A stretch of DNA of 36,540 bases from Coxiellaceae bacterium UBA6002 (GTDB lineage: Bacteria > Pseudomonadota > Gammaproteobacteria > UBA6002), in the NCBI GenBank assembly GCA_002429595.1, contig DJAM01000145.1, positions 36,797 through 73,336 of the forward strand, written 5' to 3'. The position numbers and the translations under genes were made by a program. This document shows positions 16,949 to 25,800 of this stretch, piece by piece. The notes beneath the pieces were generated by a model that worked only from the letters and a program-made list of their open reading frames with translations, had not been told where the DNA came from and searched no databases. Each line of letters opens with the position of its first letter. Position 1 is the first letter of the stretch.

Positions 16949-17710
16949 TTAAAATTCAAATACTTGCCCTTTTTTGACAAAGCCTTGGAAGCCATCTTTT
17001 TGGGGACTCGGTAGCTTGCCGGGATTATAATGATAAAGCCACATTTTCTTTTTTAATTCCTCTGGAAGAGTTTTTAACTCTTCATAGTGAGCATGGACAC
17101 GACTTCTATAGGGGGTGGTTTCGCAGTCGTGAAAGATAATATCAGCGAGCTTATAAAAATCCATGATTTGATTAGGTGCGAACTGAGTATCGGTAGTGAT
17201 AAAAATACGAGTGCCATTTAAAGTAAATAATAAGCCATAGCTAGGCATTATTGTAAATCCGGATAAAAAGTGTACCGATTGTACTATGCGAAATTCTAAG
17301 TTTTGCCAATTAAAATTACCGTTTTCCTCTATGGCATTAACATTGAAGTAGCTATGAAGTGTTGCCTCTTCAACTTGCAAGGAACAAAGGCCGCCAGATA
17401 AAACGTGGTTCCATAACTTTTTAACTAGCTTATCACAAAGGTAGAGATTAGGCTTACTGCATTTAGGATCAAACTTATGGGTAAAAGCAAGCCATTCAAG
17501 GCCGCCAACATGATCAGCGTGCAAGTGACTAATATAGACATCATTGATGTCTGCATAGGTTAATCCTAATTCCTGTAACGCTAATCTTGCATCCGAACCA
17601 CAATCAATTAAGAGGTTCTGACCATCGTTGTTAGTTAATAACATATTAGAATGATAATTATTAGCGCCTACCGTAAAAGCGGAACCTGAGCCGATAAATG
17701 TGAGCTTCAT
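16949..17710 (-). CDS. MBL-fold metallo-hydrolase coupled to the cyclase gene
   Basis: 253 residues. The zinc-binding signature is SHLHADHVGG (H62, H64, D66, H67), with later ligands in TTDTQ, IFHDCE and RVHAHYEEL, the arrangement of RNase Z-like and related phosphodiesterase members of the metallo-beta-lactamase fold. The start ATG overlaps the TGA of the upstream cyclase gene in an ATGA junction (17707-17710), so the two are translated together. Class II cyclic nucleotide phosphodiesterases share this fold and a similar metal site, so removal of the cyclase product is an attractive idea, but the sequence does not show it and other phosphoester or ester substrates are equally possible. The stop lies 62 bases before the porin gene. 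Confidence 0.85.
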   Translation of the reverse strand: MKLTFIGSGSAFTVGANNYHSNMLLTNNDGQNLLIDCGSDARLALQELGLTYADINDVYISHLHADHVGGLEWLAFTHKFDPKCSKPNLYLCDKLVKKLWNHVLSGGLCSLQVEEATLHSYFNVNAIEENGNFNWQNLEFRIVQSVHFLSGFTIMPSYGLLFTLNGTRIFITTDTQFAPNQIMDFYKLADIIFHDCETTPYRSRVHAHYEELKTLPEELKKKMWLYHYNPGKLPSPQKDGFQGFVKKGQVFEF

Positions 17711-20700
17711 AGTGTTACCCTTTGACTATCTGAATCCATTATTTTTACCTCAAATATCGTTATGGGAAGACTTTTTCCTTTAACAAAAACTGTCTCTATC
17801 TTGTTTATAGTATAGTTTTTGGGATTGGTTAATCTCAAATAGGTCTCCTCAGTAATAATTAGAGGTGTTTTGTATTTAAATGAGAGATTATTTACTCTTG
17901 ATGAAACGTTTACGACATCTGATATGACAGTGCCTTCGATATGTTTCCTTCCGCCTACTGTTCCTAAAATTAAATTGCCACTGTTGATTCCAATGTTAAT
18001 GTTTATAGCATGCTGCTTTGACAGTTGTCTTTGCTTATTATGCTCTTGAGTAACAGTTAACATCTCGGTAGCGGCCTGTAAGGCATCATCTGCTGTAGTA
18101 AATAACGCCATGATGGTGTCATTGATATATTTATCAATTAACCCATGATGTTTGGCTACGATGGGCTCAATAAGGGAAGCATATTCATTGATGAAATTCA
18201 TATTTTCTCTGGAAGTCATCTTTTTAGAGAGTTGCGCAAAATTTTCAACTTTACAAAAGACAATTGTCATGTCCTGATTCACCTGGTCTCCTAATTTCAC
18301 ATCAATAATACTGCCCTTTCTTAATATTTGTAGAAACTCATGGGGCACAAAATGATCCCAGGCTCTATTCAACTTACGTCGATATTCATATAAAACTGCA
18401 TGATCAATTGCAATAGCAAGTTGTGGTGACAACAGATTAAATAAGTCTAAGGAATCTTGAGACAACCCAGCCATCATTGAATTATTTTCAAGATATAATA
18501 TGCCAGTTAGAACGCCTTGGTTGAGTAATGGCACGCACAAAATAGATTTTGGTTTGTGCTGCTGAATATATTCATCCAGTACAAAGTTATTGTGGTAGGA
18601 TGCATCTTCTAAAAGAATAGGACTATAGGTAGCAATCACTTTATCGACTATTGTTAACGGTAATTTTGTTGAAGTTAAAGGTAAATTAAGAATTTCAGTC
18701 TCGATATTCTTATTAGATTTTTCTGCTTTTACATACCAATCATCGTCCATTTTTTTCAAGAATAACACCTTATCTGCTGTACTGTTTTCTAATGAGAGCT
18801 CGATAATTAACTTCAATAATTGGTCAAAATTGATAATACGTAGAACCTCTTCTGAAATTTTTAATAGTTCTGAAAGATCAAACTGACTATAGCCGATATT
18901 GCTTTTTGCTGGTAAACCATTCGTAATAAGAAACTGATACTTACGTTCTAGGTGTTTAACTTTAAGAGTGGCGCCCCACTTCTTATAACAGAGATAAGCT
19001 TCGTTCATATAGACCCTAGCAATTTTTTCTCTATTCAAAGAAAGATAAAACTTGGCCGCTAGCTCATTTGCTAATGCCTCATCATGAATGAATCGATTAT
19101 TTTTTGCCCAGTCAATGGCTTGATCGAATAATTTAGTCGCTTTTTTAAAATTTTTATTGATGTCAGCAAAAACCGCTTCTATCAGATAGCATTTATGCTG
19201 ATAATTTGCGGGCGCAAACTCTGACCATTTTTTTATTTTTTTATAACAGGCGTGAGCTTTTTTAAATAATTGATTGCGCTTACTATCTTTCAAATCACGA
19301 GCAAGTTCAAGGCATGTTAAAGAATGATAAAAATAAAAAGTAGGATGAACATATAAACCAGGTGTTTCCTTAAGATAAGGTGCGCCACTGCTAGCATTTT
19401 TATAGGCATTCTTATAGTCATATAGCAAATAACAGAGCATTAACTTGTCTAGAAAAATATTAAAGATGCCGACATTATTCTTCGCGGCCACTAAATCTGG
19501 AAAATCTTGCTCTTCGTTAAACCACTCTCCAGCTAACAGATTTATTTTTTGGGTTTCGCTTGGTTGTTCAGTGAGTTTGGCGATAGTTTGCAAACAACTG
19601 CCAATATAATAGCCTGAGGAGCTAAGTGAAAGCGATTTAAATAATTGAAAATAGCCCTGCAGTTCTTTAAACGCTAGCTGTAAATTGATTCCAGAAAGAA
19701 AAATATGATATGCATACCCTGAGGCCATATAGCCATAAAATTCATTCTCGCCGGTTTCTAACGATATCTGAATACCTTCCAACATCAATAAAATACTTTT
19801 ATCTAAATACTCATAGCGAGGGAAGATAAAAAATCCTAAGATACTATATAACCTAGGTTTGAGATGATTGGCGTTAAGTTTGTCTACTAATTGACTCGCC
19901 AACATACCAAATTGATAGCCTCGCTTTACTTTATTAAAGATGCATAAGACAGCGCCATAAGTTGCATAGCCAAGAGCTGATTCAGCAGTATTGCCATGCT
20001 TTAAAGATAGTATGACCATTTGAACTGTAATAACTTGATATAAATGAGTCCCTATCAGATAGGCGGCAGGTGTGATGAGAGCCATAATACGCATTGCAGC
20101 TCGTAGATTTTGATCTGACATAATAGGCAACTGCAGAAATTCTGAAGGATCTTTGTTTTTCAACAGCAGTCTTAAATACCCAAGTCGTAGTAATAAATGC
20201 GTGATACTGGCATTAATTGGAATTTTTACGCCTAACTTGTTAAGTAAAGTAATTCCTATTTGGATTGCATCCATCAATTTGTTTTGATCAGAAAGGGATA
20301 GTATCTTAATCTCGTAGATTTTAACCTTGTCGAGAATTGTTTTGGCTTTCTGCAATACGGTCTCACAATATTTATCCATATCGCCAAAATCGCCAGCCAG
20401 ATAAGCTGCTTCTGCTGCTTCAACATATAATTCTAAAGAGAGTTTATACTGTTCTTCCCAAGATTCGGTTAACAAACATGAAATACCAACTTTAAGAAAA
20501 CTAAGGGCTTCTCGGTACGATGTGGATTTTTTAGACCAAATGCCTGCGGATAGATTCAATTGAGCAGCCGTTATCTTCTCATCCTTAGTTTGCATTAGTT
20601 CCAAACCATGATTGAGATGATTAGCAATCTCAAGAGCAAATTGATTCATTAGTTTCTTTGAGCCAGTTTCCAACAGAATATTGCCAATTTTGAAGTGAAT

Positions 20701-22752
20701 TGAATCTAGAATTGTTGGATCAATCATTGAGTAAGCGGCATTTCGTACATACTCATTAGCAAATTGAAAACTTAAGTCATAATTTTTATCTTCCGTAATA
20801 TAATGATATAACCCGTGCCTAGAAACAGGAAGAATCAGTCCTAATTTCATTGCTTCCCACATATCCTTGGCGACTATCCGAATATTTTTTTCGCTAATTA
20901 CACTTAAAGAGTGAAGATCAAAGCCTGACTTAAAGCAGGACGCGATTTGTAAAGAATATTGTGTTGAATCTGAACAGCTTCGTATTTCGGCAGCAATAAA
21001 ATCAATTAACTTATCCGGAAATTGGCTGAGATCAATTTGGCTTTCATTCCATGACCAGCGTTGCTTTTGTGATTCATAAAAGATTAATCCTTTTTGATAA
21101 AGGACTTTGATAAACTGTTTTAGTAACAGTGGATTACCATGTGACTTCTCATAACAAATTTGAGCGAGTGTTTCAACAGTGTTAGGGCTGGTATGAAGAG
21201 TCTCAGCTAATAAGTTTCTAACATCGCGGTGACGCAAGGGTCCGAGTTTAAGAATGGTGATAGGCAGACTCGATTTTTTTATAGTTTGCAGCGTTGTCTT
21301 GATGCCCGAATCCACAATCGCATTAGCATTATAGGCAATGACAATTAATGTTTGCGCGCCTTGGGGGTTGACCACTAGGCTCTCTAAAAGTTTTAACGAT
21401 GAAATATCAGCCCATTGCAAGTTATTAAAATAGATTACTAAAGGTAATTCGTGACTTGCTAAAGTGCGAAAGAAGTTATCAAATACATTTTTGAACCGAT
21501 TTTGAGTTTCTTCCGGACCAAGCTCAGGAACGGGAGGCTGCTTTCCAATTAATTGAATTAATGAAGGTATAATTTCTAACATAATTTGGCCATTCACACC
21601 CAACGACTTTTGAATACGATTCCTCCAAAGCGTTATTTGTTGCTGTTGCTGTTTCAAAATCTGTAAAACAAAATCTTCAAAGGCGTTAATTAGGCTGTAA
21701 TATGGAATCATTTGAGTACCTTGACCAAATTCAACCGCCATTAAATAACCATTTTTAAAATTGATATTTTTATACAGTTCGTGGATTAGTTTGGTTTTAC
21801 CTGTTCCAGATTCATGCGCAGGGATGAGGACAATTTGAGACAGACCACCAAAAGTAGACTCGATAATCTGCCGTAATTTATGTAGAATTTTTTCACGTCC
21901 ATACAATTTATCTGGAATCATAAGGCGTTTGGAAATATCGTGACTGGCTAAAGCATAGCTATTTGATACACGTTTGAATGAAACTTCTAAATCATATCGT
22001 AGACCAGTTAGGCTTTGGTAGCGATTCTCTGGAAGAACCTCAAGAAGTTTTACAACTATTTCAGCCAGCATCGTTGGCAGAGTATTAGCAATATCTTGCT
22101 TCTGCAGTAGCTTATCTTTGCTGACATCTTCTTTTGGCAATTTACCGGTTAACATTTCATAGAATATTACTCCTAACGAATAATAATCAGTTCGATAATC
22201 AATATTCCGATTTAATAGGCCTTTACTTTCAGGAGAAACGTACGGCAAATCACTAGGTTCAGTAGAGTAAAAATTGTGGGTTACTATCGATAGCTTTGGC
22301 AGATCGGTTGCATAGGTAAAATCAGTTATTTTGACTTCTTTAGTCTCGATATCACACTGGATATTGCCAGAAGTTAAATTGCCATGAATGATGTTATGGT
22401 CATGAATCTTTTCTAAAGCAGAAATAATCTTAAGAGAATAGATATAAAAATCAGTTAGATAAATCTTTCTACGTCGAATGAGTTCCCGTAGCGAACAGGA
22501 GCCAAATTCTTCAGTGACTAATGCTAATTGATCTTGAAATTTCTCTAAGGCTATTGGCTTCAGAGCGCCTTCACCCTTTAATGAGGTTAATAGCTCAAAT
22601 TCATGGGTCAATTGGGCTTTAGTCTCAATGCCATTTTTTGATATTTTGACAATTAATGGCTGTGGGTCATTTTCATGATAGCCACGGTAAGTAAGCAGAT
22701 TGCGTTCGTCATGCAATAGCTTGGTAATTCGATAGCCGGCTAAAACACTCAT
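17707..22752 (-). CDS. Giant signalling protein A: pseudokinase, degenerate AAA ATPase, helical region, GAF, C2-like class III cyclase
   Basis: 1681 residues. Kinase-like 1-265: Lys in IVKI (K36) and DF of DFT (D144) are kept, but the catalytic loop reads HGN (N125 for Asp). AAA-type ATPase about 282-690: P-loop AHESGTGKT (K319) lacks the first Gly, and Walker B is YFNNLQWAD (N443, N444 for two Asp). Helical/TPR-like region about 690-1270. GAF about 1284-1455. Class III cyclase about 1490-1670: first metal Asp is Lys (K1501 in CKVENF), second is kept (D1545), and the substrate/transition-state set K1541, T1608, N1615, R1619 is complete. Thr at 1608 is the class IIIb (bicarbonate-responsive type) residue. 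Alone it should not bind two metals. No signal peptide or membrane span: cytosolic. It has no Shine-Dalgarno site. Paralogue of the divergent gene at 22899. Confidence 0.93.
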   Translation of the reverse strand: MSVLAGYRITKLLHDERNLLTYRGYHENDPQPLIVKISKNGIETKAQLTHEFELLTSLKGEGALKPIALEKFQDQLALVTEEFGSCSLRELIRRRKIYLTDFYIYSLKIISALEKIHDHNIIHGNLTSGNIQCDIETKEVKITDFTYATDLPKLSIVTHNFYSTEPSDLPYVSPESKGLLNRNIDYRTDYYSLGVIFYEMLTGKLPKEDVSKDKLLQKQDIANTLPTMLAEIVVKLLEVLPENRYQSLTGLRYDLEVSFKRVSNSYALASHDISKRLMIPDKLYGREKILHKLRQIIESTFGGLSQIVLIPAHESGTGKTKLIHELYKNINFKNGYLMAVEFGQGTQMIPYYSLINAFEDFVLQILKQQQQQITLWRNRIQKSLGVNGQIMLEIIPSLIQLIGKQPPVPELGPEETQNRFKNVFDNFFRTLASHELPLVIYFNNLQWADISSLKLLESLVVNPQGAQTLIVIAYNANAIVDSGIKTTLQTIKKSSLPITILKLGPLRHRDVRNLLAETLHTSPNTVETLAQICYEKSHGNPLLLKQFIKVLYQKGLIFYESQKQRWSWNESQIDLSQFPDKLIDFIAAEIRSCSDSTQYSLQIASCFKSGFDLHSLSVISEKNIRIVAKDMWEAMKLGLILPVSRHGLYHYITEDKNYDLSFQFANEYVRNAAYSMIDPTILDSIHFKIGNILLETGSKKLMNQFALEIANHLNHGLELMQTKDEKITAAQLNLSAGIWSKKSTSYREALSFLKVGISCLLTESWEEQYKLSLELYVEAAEAAYLAGDFGDMDKYCETVLQKAKTILDKVKIYEIKILSLSDQNKLMDAIQIGITLLNKLGVKIPINASITHLLLRLGYLRLLLKNKDPSEFLQLPIMSDQNLRAAMRIMALITPAAYLIGTHLYQVITVQMVILSLKHGNTAESALGYATYGAVLCIFNKVKRGYQFGMLASQLVDKLNANHLKPRLYSILGFFIFPRYEYLDKSILLMLEGIQISLETGENEFYGYMASGYAYHIFLSGINLQLAFKELQGYFQLFKSLSLSSSGYYIGSCLQTIAKLTEQPSETQKINLLAGEWFNEEQDFPDLVAAKNNVGIFNIFLDKLMLCYLLYDYKNAYKNASSGAPYLKETPGLYVHPTFYFYHSLTCLELARDLKDSKRNQLFKKAHACYKKIKKWSEFAPANYQHKCYLIEAVFADINKNFKKATKLFDQAIDWAKNNRFIHDEALANELAAKFYLSLNREKIARVYMNEAYLCYKKWGATLKVKHLERKYQFLITNGLPAKSNIGYSQFDLSELLKISEEVLRIINFDQLLKLIIELSLENSTADKVLFLKKMDDDWYVKAEKSNKNIETEILNLPLTSTKLPLTIVDKVIATYSPILLEDASYHNNFVLDEYIQQHKPKSILCVPLLNQGVLTGILYLENNSMMAGLSQDSLDLFNLLSPQLAIAIDHAVLYEYRRKLNRAWDHFVPHEFLQILRKGSIIDVKLGDQVNQDMTIVFCKVENFAQLSKKMTSRENMNFINEYASLIEPIVAKHHGLIDKYINDTIMALFTTADDALQAATEMLTVTQEHNKQRQLSKQHAININIGINSGNLILGTVGGRKHIEGTVISDVVNVSSRVNNLSFKYKTPLIITEETYLRLTNPKNYTINKIETVFVKGKSLPITIFEVKIMDSDSQRVTL

Positions 22753-22898
22753 GTAGTAATTATAGTTTGTTGAGGCTAAAAACAGCCCAAAAACCAGGGT
22801 TTACAGCTCCTTGATGCTATAAATAAGTAAACTTAGGGCTCAAATCAAAGGTCTATAATTAAATACGAGTAATATATTTTATCGGATAACTGCTAACT
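22753..22898. promoter_or_regulatory. Shared divergent promoter region of the two giant signalling genes
   Basis: 146 bases serve both genes. Plus strand: TATAAT at 22854-22859, 40 bases before the ATG, without a clear -35. Minus strand: TATAAT at 22759-22764 ends only about 7 bases from the ATG, so that transcript would be nearly leaderless, in keeping with its lack of a ribosome site. A small palindrome, AAACCAGGGTTT (22791-22802), and a hairpin-capable GGCTAAAAACAGCC (22774-22787) lie between and could bind a regulator. No CRP-type TGTGA-N6-TCACA is seen. Confidence 0.4.
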
Positions 22899-25800
22899 AT
22901 GATCAAAATTCCTGGTTACATTGTAGAAGATGAGATCTTGAGAGAGAGTACTAACTTTTTTGTCTATCGTGGTAAGCATACTGTAAAAAAATATCCTGTT
23001 GTCATCAAGATCCTCAAAGATAGCTTAGATTTGGCTGAAAAATCTGAGCGGCTCCGTTATGAATATCAATTAATGAATGATCTTAAAGGTGAAGGCACTG
23101 TGAAAGTGTATGCCTTAGAAAAATTTCAGAATCGTTTAGCAATGATTCTGGAAGATTTCAAAGCCTCTTCATTGGTGGATATTTTGCAACACAGGAAGAA
23201 ACTGGATACTAAAACGTTCTTATATATGGCTATTCGAATCACCGAAGCTTTAGAAAAGATCCATCAACATGGCATTATTCATAAAAACATAAATACCAAA
23301 AATATCCTCTGGGACGAGAAGAGTTCACAAGCTAAAATTGTAGATTTCCAGATTGCAAGTATCCTGGCACATGAAATGGCTGAAATTTACGATGCGCAAT
23401 ATATTCAGCCCGAAATGCTGCAGTATTTCTCGCCAGAACAAACCGGCCGCATGAATCGTGGCATAGATTATCGGACCGATTTCTATTCTCTGGGGGTTGT
23501 TTTTTATCAGCTTATTACGGGTGAGCTGCCATTTAAATCAAACGACATCAACGAATTAGTCCACCATCACGTCGCTAAAACGCCATTATCCCCCCATGCC
23601 ATTGACAATACGATTCCGATAGTTATTGCCAATATTATAATGAAATTATTAGCCAAGACAGCTGAAGATCGCTATCAAAGCCTATTCGGCTTAAAAGAAG
23701 ATTTAAAAAATTGCGAAGCGCAATATCGTTCAACTAAGCATATCGAGCCCTTTATTATTGCCAGCAAAGACTTACAAGTTCAATTCCAAATTTCAGAACG
23801 TTTCTACGGCAGAGAACGAGAACTTAACAAATTGCTGGAAGCCTTTAATCAAGCTTCCGTAGGCAGAGCACGTTTAATGTTGGTGGCCGGTGCTGCAGGT
23901 ATCGGTAAGTCTTCACTTGTGCACGAACTGTATAAACCTTTGGTGGAAAAACGTGGCTACTTTATTGCAGGTAAATTCGATCAATTTAAAAGAAATATAC
24001 CATATATGTCTTTGGCTCAGGCTTTTGAGGGATTTATTCAACAACTTTCAACGCAGAGCGAGGAAAAAATTAATGAATGGCGCATTCGATTGCTGCAGGC
24101 TCTAGGCACCAACGGTAAAATTGTCATCGATGTTATTCCCGCACTTACCGCGGTCATTGGCGAACAGCCACCAGTACCTATCTTAGGGCCTGCTGAGACC
24201 CAAAATAGGTTCAATCTTGTGTTCCAAAGCTTTATTCGCTGTTTGGCCAGCCATGATCACCCATTAGCTATCTTCCTTGATGATTTACAATGGGCTGACT
24301 TCCCAACACTTAAACTTTTAGAAAATTTATTGCTTTACGCTGAAAGTAAAAACTTTTTAATAATAGGCGCATACCGTGATAACGAAGTCGATAAAAATCA
24401 CATTCTTGCTACTAGCTTGGAAGTTCTAAGTAAAGCTAATTTTCCGTACGAAATGATTACACTTAAACCGCTTTCATTGAAACATGTCAAACAATTACTA
24501 GTCGATACCTTTCGTAACGATAGACGATCAATCAGTGATCTAGCGAATGTTTGCTTTCAAAAAACTCAAGGAAATCCCTTCTTCCTAAATCAATTTTTGC
24601 AAACACTACATCAGGAAAATTTGGTTGAATTTAATTACGAACAAGGAACTTGGGAATGGGACATTTCTAAAATTGAACAAAAAAGCACGACCAGCAATGT
24701 GGTTGATCTGATGGTTGAAAAGCTGCAAAAACTACCATTAGCCACTCAGAAGGTTATAGAGCTGGCCTCTTGTTTAGGTAATAAGTTTGACCTCATGAGA
24801 CTTTCTCTTATCTACGATAAAGCTCCCAAAGATACGTCAAATGATTTGTGGGAGGCTCTGGATAAAGGCTTAATTGTTCCTACCGTTTCAACCTATAAAT
24901 ACGTCTCAAATGTAGTCAACGTTGATGTCAATTACCAGTTCTCACACGACAGAGTACAACAAGCAGCATATTCGATGATTGATGATCAACAACGTGACTC
25001 TGTGCGTTTCAAAATAGGAAAAGTTTTATTACAACATACTGATGAAAAAGACATTGAAGAAAATGTTATTGAAATTGTAAACCAAATAAACTTTGGTTTA
25101 GACTTGGTTAAAGATGAACAAGAGCAAGTTTTATATGCTGAGCTTAATCTTAAAGCAGGCATCAGGGCAAAAGACTCTATCGCTTACAAAGTAGCTCTGA
25201 ATTATTTAAAAACTGGGATTAAATTCCTCGGTAAAAATCGGTGGATAAAGCATTATGATCTAGCTCTAGCCTTGCATACTGAAATTGTTGAAGCTGCCTA
25301 TCTTGCTACCGATTTTGAAATTATGGAGCAATCTACTCAAACAGTGATTAAGAATGCTCGAAGTCTACTCGATAAGATTAGAGTCTATGAAATTGAAATT
25401 CTGTATTTGACTAATCACCATGAATATGAAAAAGCCATTAATATTATGCAATATGTTTTACATAATATGGGAATCAACTTGCCTTCTTCACCTTCTAAAC
25501 TTGATATTATCTTTTACCTAATACGAACCAAATTGGCTCTGTTTAATAAGAACATTGAGCAACTTGAAAATCAAGAAGAAATGAAGGATCCGAACAAAAT
25601 TGCAGTGCTAAGAATTATTCGTTGCGCTGCTGGAGCAAGCTATCTATATAGCCCAAATTTATTTGTTCTAGCAGGTTTCAAAGCAACTGGACTCTTGGTA
25701 CGTTATGGTAATACACCATTAGCCGCACGAAGCTTTATTGTTTACGGGCATATATTATGTGGAGCTTTAAATCAATTAGAAGCGGGCTACAAATTCGGTC

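Noticed and set aside
22753..22898. CRP-type binding site for cyclic nucleotide feedback
   Set aside because: No TGTGA-N6-TCACA or close variant is present.
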